Shown: in pieces, positions 26,110-35,615 of the stretch
Layout of the letters: every line of letters starts with the position of its first letter
Position numbering within the stretch: the stretch's first letter is position 1
Assembly (NCBI GenBank): GCA_019112785.1
Contig: DXIQ01000051.1
Location: forward strand, 1-63,049
DNA from: Candidatus Blautia stercorigallinarum
GTDB taxonomy: Bacteria > Bacillota > Clostridia > Lachnospirales > Lachnospiraceae
Length of the DNA: 63,049 bases
Direction of reading: 5' to 3'
Translations under genes and position numbers: made by a program
The notes under the pieces: generated by a model
The model's input: the letters and a program-made list of their open reading frames with translations, nothing else
Databases searched by the model: none
What the model was told of the DNA's origin: nothing

Positions 26110-28323
26110 TCAAAGACTGATGGAACGCTTAAAGAGTATCCATGTGCTGATGAAATAGCAGATCAGCAGCAAAACCAAAATGCCTATGGTGACGCCTATC
26201 CGCAACATTAAAGCGCCAAATCCGATATAGGCGGAAATCTCCGCCGATACAGTCTGGATAAAGTAAAGAATCACGATGGTGGAAACAAGGACCGCTGTCA
26301 GAACCGGGAGTCCGAACCACAGGCCTAATTGCTTTAGCACCAGTTTTTTGATCTGCTTTTCTTCCACTCCAAGCTTTCTCAGTACAGAAAAACGGTATTG
26401 GTATTTTCCAGCATCTAAAAGCTGCTGCAAAGATAATACGGTAAGACAAATGACCATCAGTACAACAGCAGCGTAAAGCATAGAGGCCTGGAGAACAAAG
26501 ATACTCGCCTTTGTACTGTTGATCTGTAAAGTACGCAGACGTATACCATAGCTGACACCGGTATCGGTAAGTTCCGGATATGCCTCTGAAAAAATCTCTT
26601 CTAATTTCAGGGCGTTTTCGTAAGAAATATTTTCAGAGGTGATCACATACCGGTTCCGCATAACCGGGAGCAGCTTTTTGCAGACACTGTCCGGAAATAT
26701 ATAGAGTACATCTGTATAGGAATTGTAAAGGGTTTCTCCCATTGCTTCCTCATTATAAGACTGACTGGAAAGGGTCAGTTCTCCGGCGTCTGTGCTTATG
26801 CTGGTATTTTTTGCCAAAAAGCTATCCCGTTCTTCGTCAGAAGCGATGGTCTGCCATTGGGTGGTGAATTGGTTTTCTGACAAAGAAACCGGCTTGTATC
26901 CCAGCATCTCCCGGATCCTGTTGTAATCACTTAAGGAAATTGCCGCAACCGGGAAGTTATATTTTGTCCGATCATGAAAATTATCTCTCCTGGGAAGATA
27001 AAGACTGAAAGTGCAGTCGTAATCCGTTTTGATCCCATGTTCTTTAAGATAGTCCGTCACAATCTCATAATTATCATTGGGAAGATTCTTTTCCCTGTAT
27101 ACATCATTGTATCTGGAAGAAATCTGTATATCATACATGGAACGTATATCCAGATAGCCCGAAGCCCATCCTGTTAAGATCGGGGCAGCGATAAAGAGAA
27201 AAATAGCAAGAACAAGGGTTATACAGATCAGGGTCATAGTTTTACTTGAGGTATTCAGTTTTGACAGGATCTGTCCGAAAAAGAACAGGTTTTCCCCATG
27301 ATATCTGTGTTCCGGAGAGCTTTCCTTCCATATAGCCAGAAAGCTGGCGGCAAGATAAATCAGGGTACAGATGAAGAAAACCAGGTGAATCAATACAAAC
27401 AGCAGATACTGGTTAAAGATCCCACCATGAAGAGGAAGATAATACAGCTTTGATAAGGCTGGTACGCTGGCTGTTGCAAAGGTATTCAGAACTGTACATA
27501 TCAGTAATCCTGAAAGTAACTGTTGAAAACCAGTCTTTTTCTTCAGGAAGATCCAGAATACAGTCCAGATCAGGGAAGCTGCCGGTAGAAGGATATTTCC
27601 CCAGAACATGATCTGAACAGGAAAGGCAAAACGTCTGTCATAATAGGAACAGGCTATGTTTATACCAGCAGTGATCATCCATAGAGAAAGCCCTTCATAC
27701 AGGATCGCTACAATTTTAATCCATCGGCTCTTCGTAAGCTTCGGTTCGTTTTCCTGGTCTGCCCTAAGCATATCTATGATTTTGGTGTTTCGGATGATGT
27801 GAGCATTGAACAGCCCCGTTGCAAGAAAACATAAAACAAAGAAGCTGACTGTCAGCATCAGGGTATCCGGAAACAATGTCCATGTAAGCTTATAAGTTTT
27901 TCCATAGGACCTTACCAGCATTGCCGTTATAAACTGGGAGCAGAACATACCAAGAAAAATCCCGGCGGCAATGGAGATCAGTCCCATAACAAAGGTTTCT
28001 CCAAAGAAAAGCCTGCCAATGTTTTTTTGTTCCATCCCCATGACAGATTCCAGAGCAAACTCTTTCTGCCTGCGTCTCAGCATATAATTATTTACAAATC
28101 TTATGAGAAACAGGAGAATAAGGGTAATGGCGCAGATCGCCATTTTCATGCCGTCACTTAACATGGTGAAATTGTACTCACTGCCAATATCCGGATGATA
28201 GTAACTGCTGGAAATAGACAGGAAGGAATAAAAGAGAGTAACGCAGATGGTCATAGTTACGATATAAACCAGATAGTCTTTTACAGATCGTTTTGCATTT
28301 CTGAAAACAAGTTTAGCATACAT
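26110..28323 (-). CDS. BceB-type ABC transporter permease
   Basis: The product has 737 residues. It shows the FtsX-like permease layout of BceB: an N-terminal helix, an RRRQKEFALESVMGM segment after helix 2 (residues 84-98), and a large extracytoplasmic region of about 200 residues (roughly 400-610) between helices 7 and 8, thought to contact the peptide antibiotic or lipid II complex. It overlaps the ATPase gene by 11 bases. Together with the linked ATPase and two-component system it should confer sensing of, and resistance to, cell-wall-active peptides such as bacitracin or lantibiotics. Confidence 0.88.
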   Translation of the reverse strand: MYAKLVFRNAKRSVKDYLVYIVTMTICVTLFYSFLSISSSYYHPDIGSEYNFTMLSDGMKMAICAITLILLFLIRFVNNYMLRRRQKEFALESVMGMEQKNIGRLFFGETFVMGLISIAAGIFLGMFCSQFITAMLVRSYGKTYKLTWTLFPDTLMLTVSFFVLCFLATGLFNAHIIRNTKIIDMLRADQENEPKLTKSRWIKIVAILYEGLSLWMITAGINIACSYYDRRFAFPVQIMFWGNILLPAASLIWTVFWIFLKKKTGFQQLLSGLLICTVLNTFATASVPALSKLYYLPLHGGIFNQYLLFVLIHLVFFICTLIYLAASFLAIWKESSPEHRYHGENLFFFGQILSKLNTSSKTMTLICITLVLAIFLFIAAPILTGWASGYLDIRSMYDIQISSRYNDVYREKNLPNDNYEIVTDYLKEHGIKTDYDCTFSLYLPRRDNFHDRTKYNFPVAAISLSDYNRIREMLGYKPVSLSENQFTTQWQTIASDEERDSFLAKNTSISTDAGELTLSSQSYNEEAMGETLYNSYTDVLYIFPDSVCKKLLPVMRNRYVITSENISYENALKLEEIFSEAYPELTDTGVSYGIRLRTLQINSTKASIFVLQASMLYAAVVLMVICLTVLSLQQLLDAGKYQYRFSVLRKLGVEEKQIKKLVLKQLGLWFGLPVLTAVLVSTIVILYFIQTVSAEISAYIGFGALMLRIGVTIGILVLLLICYFISTWILFKRSISL

Positions 28324-29080
28324 GACTTTGTCCCCCTCCGATCATGGTAAGAACATGGAGGATCTTATCAAAAAAGGCGCCCCGGCTGTCGCTGCCTTTG
28401 CGTAGCTCTGTTAAGATCTCTCCGTCCTGTAAAAAGAGAATCCGGTTCCCATAGCTGGCTGTAAAGGGGTCATGGGTGACCATGAGGATGGTCGTTCCCA
28501 GCTCCTCGTGGATGCTCTGGATGGTGGACAAAAGTATTTGAGAGGAATGACTGTCCAGTGCCCCGGTAGGCTCGTCAGCCAGCAGGAGCTTGGGCTTGTT
28601 GACTACGGCTCTGGCACAGGCGCAGCGCTGTTTTTCACCTCCGGATACCTGATAGGGATATTTGTCTAAAATATCACGGATATTCAATTTCTCTGCAATA
28701 TCAAAAATACAAGGCTCCACATCTTTGGACGGAGTCTTGTTGATGGACAATGCCAATGCGATGTTTTCTGAGATCGTCAGGGTATCCAGTGAATTAAAAT
28801 CCTGAAATACAAAGCCTAAATTCTCCCGGCGGAACCGAGCAAGGGACGTGGGCTTAATCTCTGTGATATCTCTTCCCTCCAGATAGATATGGCCTGCGCT
28901 TACTGTATCAATGGTGGAAATACAGTTAAGCAGAGTGGTTTTTCCGGAACCGGAGGCTCCCATGATCCCTAAAAATTCTCCAGGCTCTACAGAAAAGCTG
29001 ATATCCCGGATAGCTTTTGTAATGTTTCCCCCGTTGCCGTAATATTTCTGGATATGTTCCAATTTCAAAATAGGTTCCAT
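28313..29080 (-). CDS. BceA-type ABC transporter ATPase
   Basis: The product has 255 residues of a complete ABC ATPase: Walker A GASGSGKTT (about 40-48), Q-loop FVFQDFNSLD, signature VSGGEKQR and Walker B LLLADEPTGALD. It powers the adjacent FtsX-like permease. The leader contains a palindromic site for the linked response regulator. It is the first gene of the transporter operon. Confidence 0.93.
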   Translation of the reverse strand: MEPILKLEHIQKYYGNGGNITKAIRDISFSVEPGEFLGIMGASGSGKTTLLNCISTIDTVSAGHIYLEGRDITEIKPTSLARFRRENLGFVFQDFNSLDTLTISENIALALSINKTPSKDVEPCIFDIAEKLNIRDILDKYPYQVSGGEKQRCACARAVVNKPKLLLADEPTGALDSHSSQILLSTIQSIHEELGTTILMVTHDPFTASYGNRILFLQDGEILTELRKGSDSRGAFFDKILHVLTMIGGGQSHVC

Positions 29081-29143
29081 AGGTTCTTCTTCCTTCCGAA
29101 ATTTTTTATGCCTTTATTGTAATCTCTGTTCATGCCTTTTTGT

Positions 29144-29180
29144 ATCATATTTTCTTACACGGTTCTTACAGAAATGTAAG
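29144..29180 (-). promoter_or_regulatory. Operator palindrome and -10 box for the BceAB-type operon
   Basis: CTTACA-GAAA-TGTAAG (29165-29180) is a perfect six-base inverted repeat with a four-base spacer. This fits the general TNACA-N4-TGTNA pattern recalled for BceR-like regulators. A -10-like TATGAT (29149-29144, minus strand) follows at the distance expected for an activated promoter with a poor -35. It lies between the kinase gene and the ATPase gene. Confidence 0.75.
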
Positions 29181-29194
29181 AAGTGCAGAGCCAG

Positions 29195-30208
29195 TCAGCC
29201 CTGCACCCCGGTGACAAAATCGTTGATAGGAAAGGAGAGAGAAATTGTGGTTCCTTGGCCCCTGGAACTGGCGGAGATTCCAATTCCCAGCTTATCACAA
29301 AGGCGCCTGCAAAGGTACAGGCCGATCCCTGTAGAACTGTGGATCCTTCGTCCATTTTCTCCGGTAAACCCCTTTTCAAAAATCCGGGGCAGATCTCCTG
29401 CCGGTATGCCTATGCCGTTATCCTCCACAGACAATAGAACCCGGTCATTCTCTATCCAGGTGAAAAAGTGTAAAACCGGCTGGTCTGTACGATATTTTAC
29501 AGCATTGCTGATGAGCTGGTCCAGGATAAAACGTACCCATTTATCATCTGTATATACTACGTGATCCATATCTTCTACGGCAATTGTCACATGGTTTTGC
29601 CGCAACAGGTACTTGTTGTCTGCAATGGCTTCATGTACCACATCGCTTAGACAGATTTCACGGACAGAATAATCTTTTTCTGTATGTTCGCTGCGGGCAA
29701 AGTACAGAGCCTGTTCCGTGAAGCGGTTGACATTTTCCAGTTCGGCCATCAGATCTCTGGTAAAGGAACAGTGGTTATTCTCGCAGATCAGTTTCATGGC
29801 TGTGAGCGGTGTTTTCACTTCGTGTATCCATTGCTCTATATATTCTTTATATTCCTTCCGTTCCCGCTGTATCCCGCCGATTCTCTCCAGCATAGACTTT
29901 TCCGCCATTTTCATGAGCTGATAAAATACCTGATCATCGGCTCTTTCCGGGATTCCCATGACTTCCGGCAGCAAATACCGTTCTTCTAACTGCTCCGCCA
30001 TATCCAGCAATCTATTCAAATATTTTTTTCGTGAAAAATAGAAAGACAACAGACATAAACCCAGGACCAGGAACCAGACAGCAAGAATGAATAAGATGAT
30101 CTGCAGACCATTCCCGTTTGCCATTAAAAACAGGGACAGGGCCATCATACCCAGCAGATGGATCATAAGGACAGGCAGTTGATCTTTCAGATATTGTCCA
30201 CCCCTCAT
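29195..30208 (-). CDS. BceS-type intramembrane-sensing histidine kinase
   Basis: The product has 337 residues. Two N-terminal membrane helices (about 10-30 and 35-55) with almost no external loop are typical of intramembrane-sensing kinases, which read the transporter rather than the ligand. The H-box is EQWIHEVKTPLTAMKL, and the ATPase motifs are ISNAVKYR, DNGIGIP and STGIGLYLC. It overlaps the response regulator gene by four bases. Confidence 0.93.
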   Translation of the reverse strand: MRGGQYLKDQLPVLMIHLLGMMALSLFLMANGNGLQIILFILAVWFLVLGLCLLSFYFSRKKYLNRLLDMAEQLEERYLLPEVMGIPERADDQVFYQLMKMAEKSMLERIGGIQRERKEYKEYIEQWIHEVKTPLTAMKLICENNHCSFTRDLMAELENVNRFTEQALYFARSEHTEKDYSVREICLSDVVHEAIADNKYLLRQNHVTIAVEDMDHVVYTDDKWVRFILDQLISNAVKYRTDQPVLHFFTWIENDRVLLSVEDNGIGIPAGDLPRIFEKGFTGENGRRIHSSTGIGLYLCRRLCDKLGIGISASSRGQGTTISLSFPINDFVTGVQG

Positions 30209-30873
30209 AATGTGTACCCCTGTCTGTGTTTTGTTTTGATAAAGCCCTCCAGGCCGATAGAGGACAGCTTTTCACGGATACGGGTTATATTCACGCTAAG
30301 AGCGTTATCATCCACATAAAGTTGGTTGTCCCAGAGAAAATCCACAATGTCACTGCGGGGACATATTTTTCCTGCATTCTTGAAAAGATAGTAGAGTATT
30401 TTTAACTCATTTTTAGTCAAGTCTGCCTTTTGCCCTTTGTATTCTATGAAACCGCCTTCTAAATGTAAATCTACGCCATTCCAGGTCAGCACTTCAGTCT
30501 GTCCGGAACCATAGGCCCGCCGCAGTAGAGAAGCAATTTTGGCAAGTAAGATCGCCGTATTATAAGGCTTTGTGATAAAGGCGTCCCCGCCCAGCAGGAT
30601 ACTGTTTAATTCGTCCATATCTGTGTTGTTGCTTGTCACGAATATAATGGGTATCTGGGAAAAGGTACGGATCTGGGAACAGATTTCAAAACCGCTGGTC
30701 CCCGGCAGTTTTATGTCCAACAGGATCAGATGAGGGGCAAAAGCCTTTAACTGTTCCATCACCTTTGAAAAATCGGTAACTGCCTCAACTTCGTAGCCAT
30801 TATAGGACAAGAGGTTTTTTAATTGTGTCTGTATTGTTGGATCATCTTCAATGACCAGTATTTTCTGCTTCAT
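30205..30873 (-). CDS. BceR-type response regulator (OmpR family)
   Basis: The product has 222 residues. The receiver domain has the phospho-acceptor Asp in LILLDIKLPGTSGFE and a Lys-105-like lysine in FITKPYN. The C-terminal winged helix includes LTKNELKILYYLF and ends HRQGYTL. Its likely target is the palindrome ahead of the transporter operon. It is the first gene of the regulator pair. Confidence 0.94.
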   Translation of the reverse strand: MKQKILVIEDDPTIQTQLKNLLSYNGYEVEAVTDFSKVMEQLKAFAPHLILLDIKLPGTSGFEICSQIRTFSQIPIIFVTSNNTDMDELNSILLGGDAFITKPYNTAILLAKIASLLRRAYGSGQTEVLTWNGVDLHLEGGFIEYKGQKADLTKNELKILYYLFKNAGKICPRSDIVDFLWDNQLYVDDNALSVNITRIREKLSSIGLEGFIKTKHRQGYTL

Positions 30874-31014
30874 TTTCTTACTCCAATTCCATGATAAATA
30901 TCATAATTCAGGATTTGATGTTCCCATTATATCAAAATCCTTATTGTCTCACAAATGACTTTTTTTGAAGTTTATGATATGATCTATGGAAAAAGACAGA
31001 AAGAGGAGACAGAG

Positions 31015-31473
31015 ATGAAAATACGAGATATGGAAAGCAAAGATTACCCGGAAATTGACAGGCTTATGAAGGAACTCCATGAGCTTCACGTAAAAGGAAG
31101 ACCGGATCTGTATACAGAACTGGAGCATCCCTATTCCAAAGAAGAAGTTGAAAAGATCGTGGATGATCCGGAGACTATTGCTATTGTCAGCCAGGAGGAA
31201 GGGAAGGTTACCGGCCTGTGTATAGGAACTCTCCGGAAGAAAAGCGGCATGGTAGAGATGAGAACATTGTATCTAGATGATCTGGTGGTAGACAAAGACT
31301 ACCGGGGAAAAGGGATCGCCTCACAGCTTTACCGGGAAATGGAAGAGAGGGGGAGAAAAGCCGGAGCAAAACGGCTGGATCTCATGGTCTGGGAATTTAA
31401 TGAAAGGGCCAGGAGATTTTATGAGAACCAGGGCATGAGGCCTCAGCGGTATATTTATGAGAAGGAATTATAA
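31015..31473 (+). CDS. GNAT family N-acetyltransferase
   Basis: The product has 152 residues from the ATG at 31015, with GAGGAG at 31003-31008; an in-frame ATG 60 bases earlier lacks a ribosome site. Acetyl-CoA motif A reads LDDLVVDKDYRGKGIASQLY (about 86-105), followed by AKRLDLMVWEFNERARRFYE and a C-terminal YIYEKEL. The N-terminus resembles RimI-like enzymes acting on proteins or small amines. It is followed after three bases by a small membrane protein gene. Confidence 0.88.
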   Translation: MKIRDMESKDYPEIDRLMKELHELHVKGRPDLYTELEHPYSKEEVEKIVDDPETIAIVSQEEGKVTGLCIGTLRKKSGMVEMRTLYLDDLVVDKDYRGKGIASQLYREMEERGRKAGAKRLDLMVWEFNERARRFYENQGMRPQRYIYEKEL

Positions 31474-31476
31474 ATT

Positions 31477-31842
31477 ATGGAGAAAGCTGAAATAGAGAAA
31501 TGTGCATATTGCGGAAAGCCTGGAAAGGAAAAAGGAAAGTTCTGCTCGGATGAATGTAAACGTCGCTATGAAAAAGAGCTTCAGAAAGACCAGAGAAATA
31601 TCCGATATTTTCTTTTAGGGATAGGGATTGGTATTTTATGCCTTTTTGCAGGTGCGATAATAGGAAGGAAATGGGCCGAAGGCGGCGGACTTATATTGAC
31701 CGGGCTTACCATTTTTATTTTTCCTTTTACAACTCCTGAAACAGTCAAATGGCTGGGATATAAGCGGGCAAAGGTTTTGGGAAGGACTTTGGGGATTCTT
31801 GTTATAGCAGCAGGAGGCTGGATTTTGATAGGAATTGATTAG
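31477..31842 (+). CDS. Small zinc-finger membrane protein of unknown function
   Basis: The product has 121 residues. A short cysteine-rich motif, CAYCGKPGKEKGKFCSDEC (about 8-26), has the Cys-x2-Cys and Cys-x3-Cys pattern of a treble-clef zinc knuckle. Two or three membrane helices follow (about 45-63, 68-87 and 104-120). I do not recognise a named family beyond the zinc knuckle. It starts three bases after the GNAT gene and is presumably cotranscribed. Confidence 0.6.
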   Translation: MEKAEIEKCAYCGKPGKEKGKFCSDECKRRYEKELQKDQRNIRYFLLGIGIGILCLFAGAIIGRKWAEGGGLILTGLTIFIFPFTTPETVKWLGYKRAKVLGRTLGILVIAAGGWILIGID

Positions 31843-31858
31843 AGAAGCTTTTAAAAAA

Positions 31859-31967
31859 GGAGATCCGGTGGATACTGTAGCCGGATCTCCGGATTATGGT
31901 ATTCTAGGCTGTAGAAATAAGTAAATCCTACAGCCGTATTTCAGGATTATGCTATTTAAGGCTGTAG
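31859..31967. repeat. Cluster of hairpins with GGCTGTAG repeats
   Basis: GGAGATCCGG (31859-31868) pairs with CCGGATCTCC (31881-31890). GGCTGTAG (31907-31914) pairs with CTACAGCC (31928-31935), and a second GGCTGTAG lies at 31960-31967. A GGATTATG motif precedes both direct copies. The first hairpin may end the GNAT operon, although no T run follows. Nothing else is apparent up to 32064. Confidence 0.5.
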
Positions 31968-32064
31968 AGATTCATTTCATTATAGGGCCTAGGGCGAAGT
32001 TATCGAAGATTGGGAAATGTCTTGCAGTCAGCCAACATTTTTTTGCACTATCTGCAAAAGGGAT

Positions 32065-33729
32065 TTATTTTACCATACATTCTTTTCTATAAAAAGCAAT
32101 GCCATACTTCAATATATCCGTATACCCCTCCTGCTTGAGCACTTCTTCATATTTTTGATCTTCAATCTGCCGGAGCGCTTCATCACATTTACTATCTAGT
32201 TCTTGATACGTATGGGCCACTTTGATTTCTATGATGACAGCCTTTCCCCTGACGCTGGGATATTTCAACAGGATGTCCGGACGTCCGTTTCCGGATTCCC
32301 GGTTGGAAAGTACCATATAATTTTCTATATTTTTTAGCATTCCTGCAAGAAATCCATGGTAATAGCTTTCCTGATAATCATAGAAACTGATGGTCTCCAT
32401 AAGATTTTCTGAAAGGATTTCCGCTATTTTTTCACGATTCCCATTTAGGATGCTTTCGTAAAGGGGAGAGAGTTCTTTCTTTTTGGTTTTTTCCTCAAAC
32501 CAGTGAAGTACAGTGTTTTTATAAATATACCGCACCTCACTGTTGGGGATTGCCATTTCCACCAGGATGTTCTCGCCCTCCTGCTGTTCGCTGATCTTCT
32601 TCAGATAGCCGGTAAAGAACAGGAAATTCCAGAGATTATCCTGGGTGGAATTCATATCATCATAGGTAATATCTTCATGGATTGGTTTTGTGATTGTTTT
32701 TCCTTCAATCAATGATTCAATTTCCCCTTTTACCGAGAGATCAGCCTGCTCCACCAGGGTACGTACAATACTGTTAGAACTGGTATTGGACCAGTAAGGC
32801 CTTAACAGTGCATTTTTGTCTTTGTAACAGGAATTCACATAACTGATAACACTCCATGGATTATATACTTCTGTTTTGCCGAACTGATAACCATCGTACC
32901 ATGTTTTAACTGCCTTGCTGTTTTTCTCCAGACCATAATGCGCAAGGAGCCGATCCACTTCGCTTTGGGTAAAACCGAAATGCTCCGCATAGGAAGTATC
33001 CATGATGGAAACAATATTCAGGTTATTCAATCCGGTAAAAATAGACTCTTTGCTGATCCTCAGACAACCGGTGACCACGGCAAATTCCAGAGCATCGTTT
33101 GTCTTTAGTGCCGATTCAAAAAGGGAGCGGATAAGTGCCACCATCCTATCGTAAAATCCATTGAAATAGGCATTCTCCAGAGGAACGTCGTACTCATCAA
33201 TAAGAATGACAGCTTTGCTTTTAAAGAAGGAGTATAGACATTCGGAGAGAAATTTCAGTGATGTTAGATATTCTTCATCTTCTGCCTGACGGTTCATTAA
33301 AAGATAATATTTTCTGCGGTCATCCTCTGCCTCCAGTTTTTGAATAAGCTGGGGATATTTTTTAAACTCTTTTGCAATTTCTTCTTTCAGACAGTGGAAC
33401 GCAGATTCGTAGCTCGCTTGTTTCATGGACTTCATGGACAGTGAGATTACCGGATATTGTCCCAGCTCCCTCAGATATTTTTCACCGGCGTTCATGATCT
33501 CCAGCCCTGTAAACAGGTGGGAGCGGTTCTCCCCAGATTTTTCAAAGAAATACCGGAGCATGCTTAAATTCAAAGTTTTTCCGAATCTTCGGGGGCGGGT
33601 AAAGAGATTTACTTTTCCCCTCAGGTCGATCAGATCTTTTATCAGTAATGTTTTATCTACATAGTAATATCCCTTTGTGATCATTTCTTCAAAATTTTCC
33701 ACTCCGATCGGAAGCGGTGTCCATTCCAT
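32065..33729 (-). CDS. AAA-ATPase-like / PD-(D/E)XK nuclease-like protein
   Basis: The product has 554 residues from the ATG at 33729, with GGGAGG upstream. The N-terminal half has the PF09820-type ATPase start PLPIGVENFEEM and the P-loop-like RPRRFGKTLNLSML. The C-terminal part has the nuclease-like pattern RPDILL ... VIIEIKVA, a D-(E)xK arrangement. These proteins are abundant in Bacteroidetes and Clostridia and spread as multi-copy families. Their role is unproven; a mobile-element or defence link has been proposed for the fold class, but nothing here settles it. Confidence 0.8.
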   Translation of the reverse strand: MEWTPLPIGVENFEEMITKGYYYVDKTLLIKDLIDLRGKVNLFTRPRRFGKTLNLSMLRYFFEKSGENRSHLFTGLEIMNAGEKYLRELGQYPVISLSMKSMKQASYESAFHCLKEEIAKEFKKYPQLIQKLEAEDDRRKYYLLMNRQAEDEEYLTSLKFLSECLYSFFKSKAVILIDEYDVPLENAYFNGFYDRMVALIRSLFESALKTNDALEFAVVTGCLRISKESIFTGLNNLNIVSIMDTSYAEHFGFTQSEVDRLLAHYGLEKNSKAVKTWYDGYQFGKTEVYNPWSVISYVNSCYKDKNALLRPYWSNTSSNSIVRTLVEQADLSVKGEIESLIEGKTITKPIHEDITYDDMNSTQDNLWNFLFFTGYLKKISEQQEGENILVEMAIPNSEVRYIYKNTVLHWFEEKTKKKELSPLYESILNGNREKIAEILSENLMETISFYDYQESYYHGFLAGMLKNIENYMVLSNRESGNGRPDILLKYPSVRGKAVIIEIKVAHTYQELDSKCDEALRQIEDQKYEEVLKQEGYTDILKYGIAFYRKECMVK

Positions 33730-33856
33730 ATAAAAACGCCTCCCTTCTATTCGCAGTTTCATCTTACTACGTTTAAAAGAGTGGCGCAAGCAGAAAACAG
33801 AATCTGCATTTTATATAAGTGTGAGGACTTAGATCAGAAAATGCCTGCAGGTCTTT

Positions 33857-34439
33857 TCAATATAGTTCAGTTACTTTCTTTCTGAATATGAGGAAAGAAA
33901 AGATAAATGTAACTAAAGCAACAAGGAGGACCTGCAGCAGGGACTCCTGATTGGCTGGATTTTTGTAACTGACGCAGTACAATGACGATCAAAGAGGTCA
34001 CGACAGTTGCCGGAACTGATTTATGGATCATTCCGATGATAAAGGGCCACAGGGATAGAATGGTACATACAGCTACCGTGATCAGGGCCATGGGGATCCA
34101 TTTCTGAAGGAAAGAAAGCGCAAAAGAGCCTGCCAGCATGTCGAAGTATCTGTCAGCCAGGATAATATAGACGCTGCAGCAGATATACCCCACAGTCATG
34201 GATATTGCCGTATAGGCCATGATAATGACCAGTTTGCTGATGATCAGTTGCCTTCGGTTCAGAGGATAGGAAAACAGGATAGTAATAGTTTTCTGCTCAT
34301 ACTCTCGGATCACCAGCCGTGAGGTGAGGACTGAGGAATACACGAGAAAGATAAAGGACATCAAAAGGCCGATCACGAGATTTGATATTATAAATCCACT
34401 GCCGGAAGAATACAAGGATTTCGTATACCTGCTTTTCAA
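33857..34439 (-). pseudogene. Frameshifted, N-terminally short ABC-2 permease
   Basis: A 190-residue frame starts MKSRYTKSLYSSGSGF and has about four helices of an ABC-2 permease (YEQKTITILFSYPLNRRQL is typical of lantibiotic or bacitracin immunity permeases). Near 33965 the frame shifts. The proper continuation (KNPANQESLLQVLLVAL, then a last helix ending FRKKVTELY) lies in a different frame and stops at 33857-33859. The expected first helix is also missing. No partner ATPase gene is nearby, so I read this as decay. Confidence 0.7.
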
Positions 34440-34503
34440 AACTGTAGTGATCTATTAAAATAATAAAACCAGCTGAGCCAGTTAAAAAATTTCAAAAATC
34501 CTC

Positions 34504-34534
34504 TTGACCTGGAGTAGACTTTAAGTTCTATGAT
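34504..34534 (+). promoter_or_regulatory. MerR-type promoter with 19-base spacer
   Basis: TTGACC (34504-34509) and TATGAT (34529-34534) are 19 bases apart, the overlong spacer typical of MerR-family activated promoters. The spacer holds a partial dyad, ACCTGGAGT-AG-ACTTTAAGT. It would drive the DUF362 gene at 34622. No merR gene is in this window. Confidence 0.7.
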
Positions 34535-34621
34535 ATGAATAAAGAATGATCCAGAGCACAAGGCTCGGCATTAGGGTAGCATGTTCTGAACGATCAAATA
34601 CAGGAAAGAGAGGAATGGAAT

Positions 34622-35512
34622 ATGAAGGCAAAGGTTTACTTTACAAAAGAGATCACTCCGGAAAAGGTAGTTGAGATGTATCAGGCCCTTGGTGTGAAAT
34701 TGCCTGGAAAGGTAGCTGTAAAGGTCCATTCCGGAGAAAAAGGAAATCAGAACTTCCTTCGTCCGGAATTCTGGCGTCCCATGGTGGAAAAAGTACATGG
34801 AACGATTGTAGAATGTAACACTGCTTACGGGGATGCCAGCGGCGGTGTCAGAGATCATACAGAATCCCATAGGAAGCTTCTGGAAGAACATGGGTGGACA
34901 AAATATTTTGACGTAGATCTTATGGACGCAGAAGGACCGGATGTGATCTGGCCAATTCCCAACGGAAAGATCCTTAAGGAAAATCATCTGGGAAAAGATA
35001 TTATGAATTATGATTCTATGCTGGTCCTAGCCCATTTCAAAGGACATCCTATGGGCGGATACGGCGGAGCTTTAAAGCAGCTTGCTATCGGATGTGCTTC
35101 CAGAGCAGGCAAGGCTCTGATCCATTCCGGGGGAAAAACGGATGATCGTTACGAGACCTGGGATCAGCACGCCAGCAAAACAGCATTTCCGGAAGCCATG
35201 GCTGACGCGGCTTCCAGTGTTGTAGAGCATTTTAAAGGAAAGATCGCTTTTATCAATGTTATGAAAAATCTTTCCGTAGACTGCGATTGCTGTGCTGTGG
35301 CAGAGGACCCATGTATGAAAGATATCGGTATCCTGGCTTCCACAGATCCTGTAGCCATCGACCAGGCCTGTATGGATCTGGTGATCCAGTCTGATGCTCC
35401 GGGAAAAGAACATTTTATGGAAAAAGTAAACAGCCGCAACGGAATCCATACCATTGAGGCTGCTGAAGAGCTGGGGATCGGTACAAGAGAATATGAACTG
35501 ATCCAGCTGTAA
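34622..35512 (+). CDS. DUF362-domain protein
   Basis: The product has 296 residues of the DUF362 family. Typical blocks are VAVKVHSGEKGNQNFLRPEF (about 31-50), VECNTAYGD, LAHFKGHPMGGYGGALKQL and the cysteine pair in LSVDCDCCAVAEDPCM. Function is unknown; some relatives carry ferredoxin domains, but this one has none and no export signal. Two relatives lie downstream, one a lipoprotein and one a remnant. A MerR-type promoter precedes it and a strong terminator follows it. Confidence 0.85.
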   Translation: MKAKVYFTKEITPEKVVEMYQALGVKLPGKVAVKVHSGEKGNQNFLRPEFWRPMVEKVHGTIVECNTAYGDASGGVRDHTESHRKLLEEHGWTKYFDVDLMDAEGPDVIWPIPNGKILKENHLGKDIMNYDSMLVLAHFKGHPMGGYGGALKQLAIGCASRAGKALIHSGGKTDDRYETWDQHASKTAFPEAMADAASSVVEHFKGKIAFINVMKNLSVDCDCCAVAEDPCMKDIGILASTDPVAIDQACMDLVIQSDAPGKEHFMEKVNSRNGIHTIEAAEELGIGTREYELIQL

Positions 35513-35525
35513 AAAAGACAGGGAA

Positions 35526-35568
35526 AAAATGGGGATGTCGTATTAATCAAAATCGACATCCCCATTTT
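35526..35568. terminator. Bidirectional terminator
   Basis: AAAATGGGGATGTCG (35526-35540) and CGACATCCCCATTTT (35554-35568) are perfect 15-base inverted repeats around a 13-base loop. It separates the convergent DUF362 and feoB genes. Confidence 0.92.
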
Positions 35569-35615
35569 ATAAATATTCAAAAATGTTCTATACGGCAAAT
35601 CGGTTTTGCCAGAAC

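Noticed and set aside
29195-29564. Plus-strand open frames inside the kinase gene
   Set aside because: Antisense shadows of a clear histidine kinase.
32065-33729. The AAA/PD-(D/E)XK protein as an anti-phage defence gene
   Set aside because: It stands alone with no partner genes and the family's role is unproven; position gives no support.
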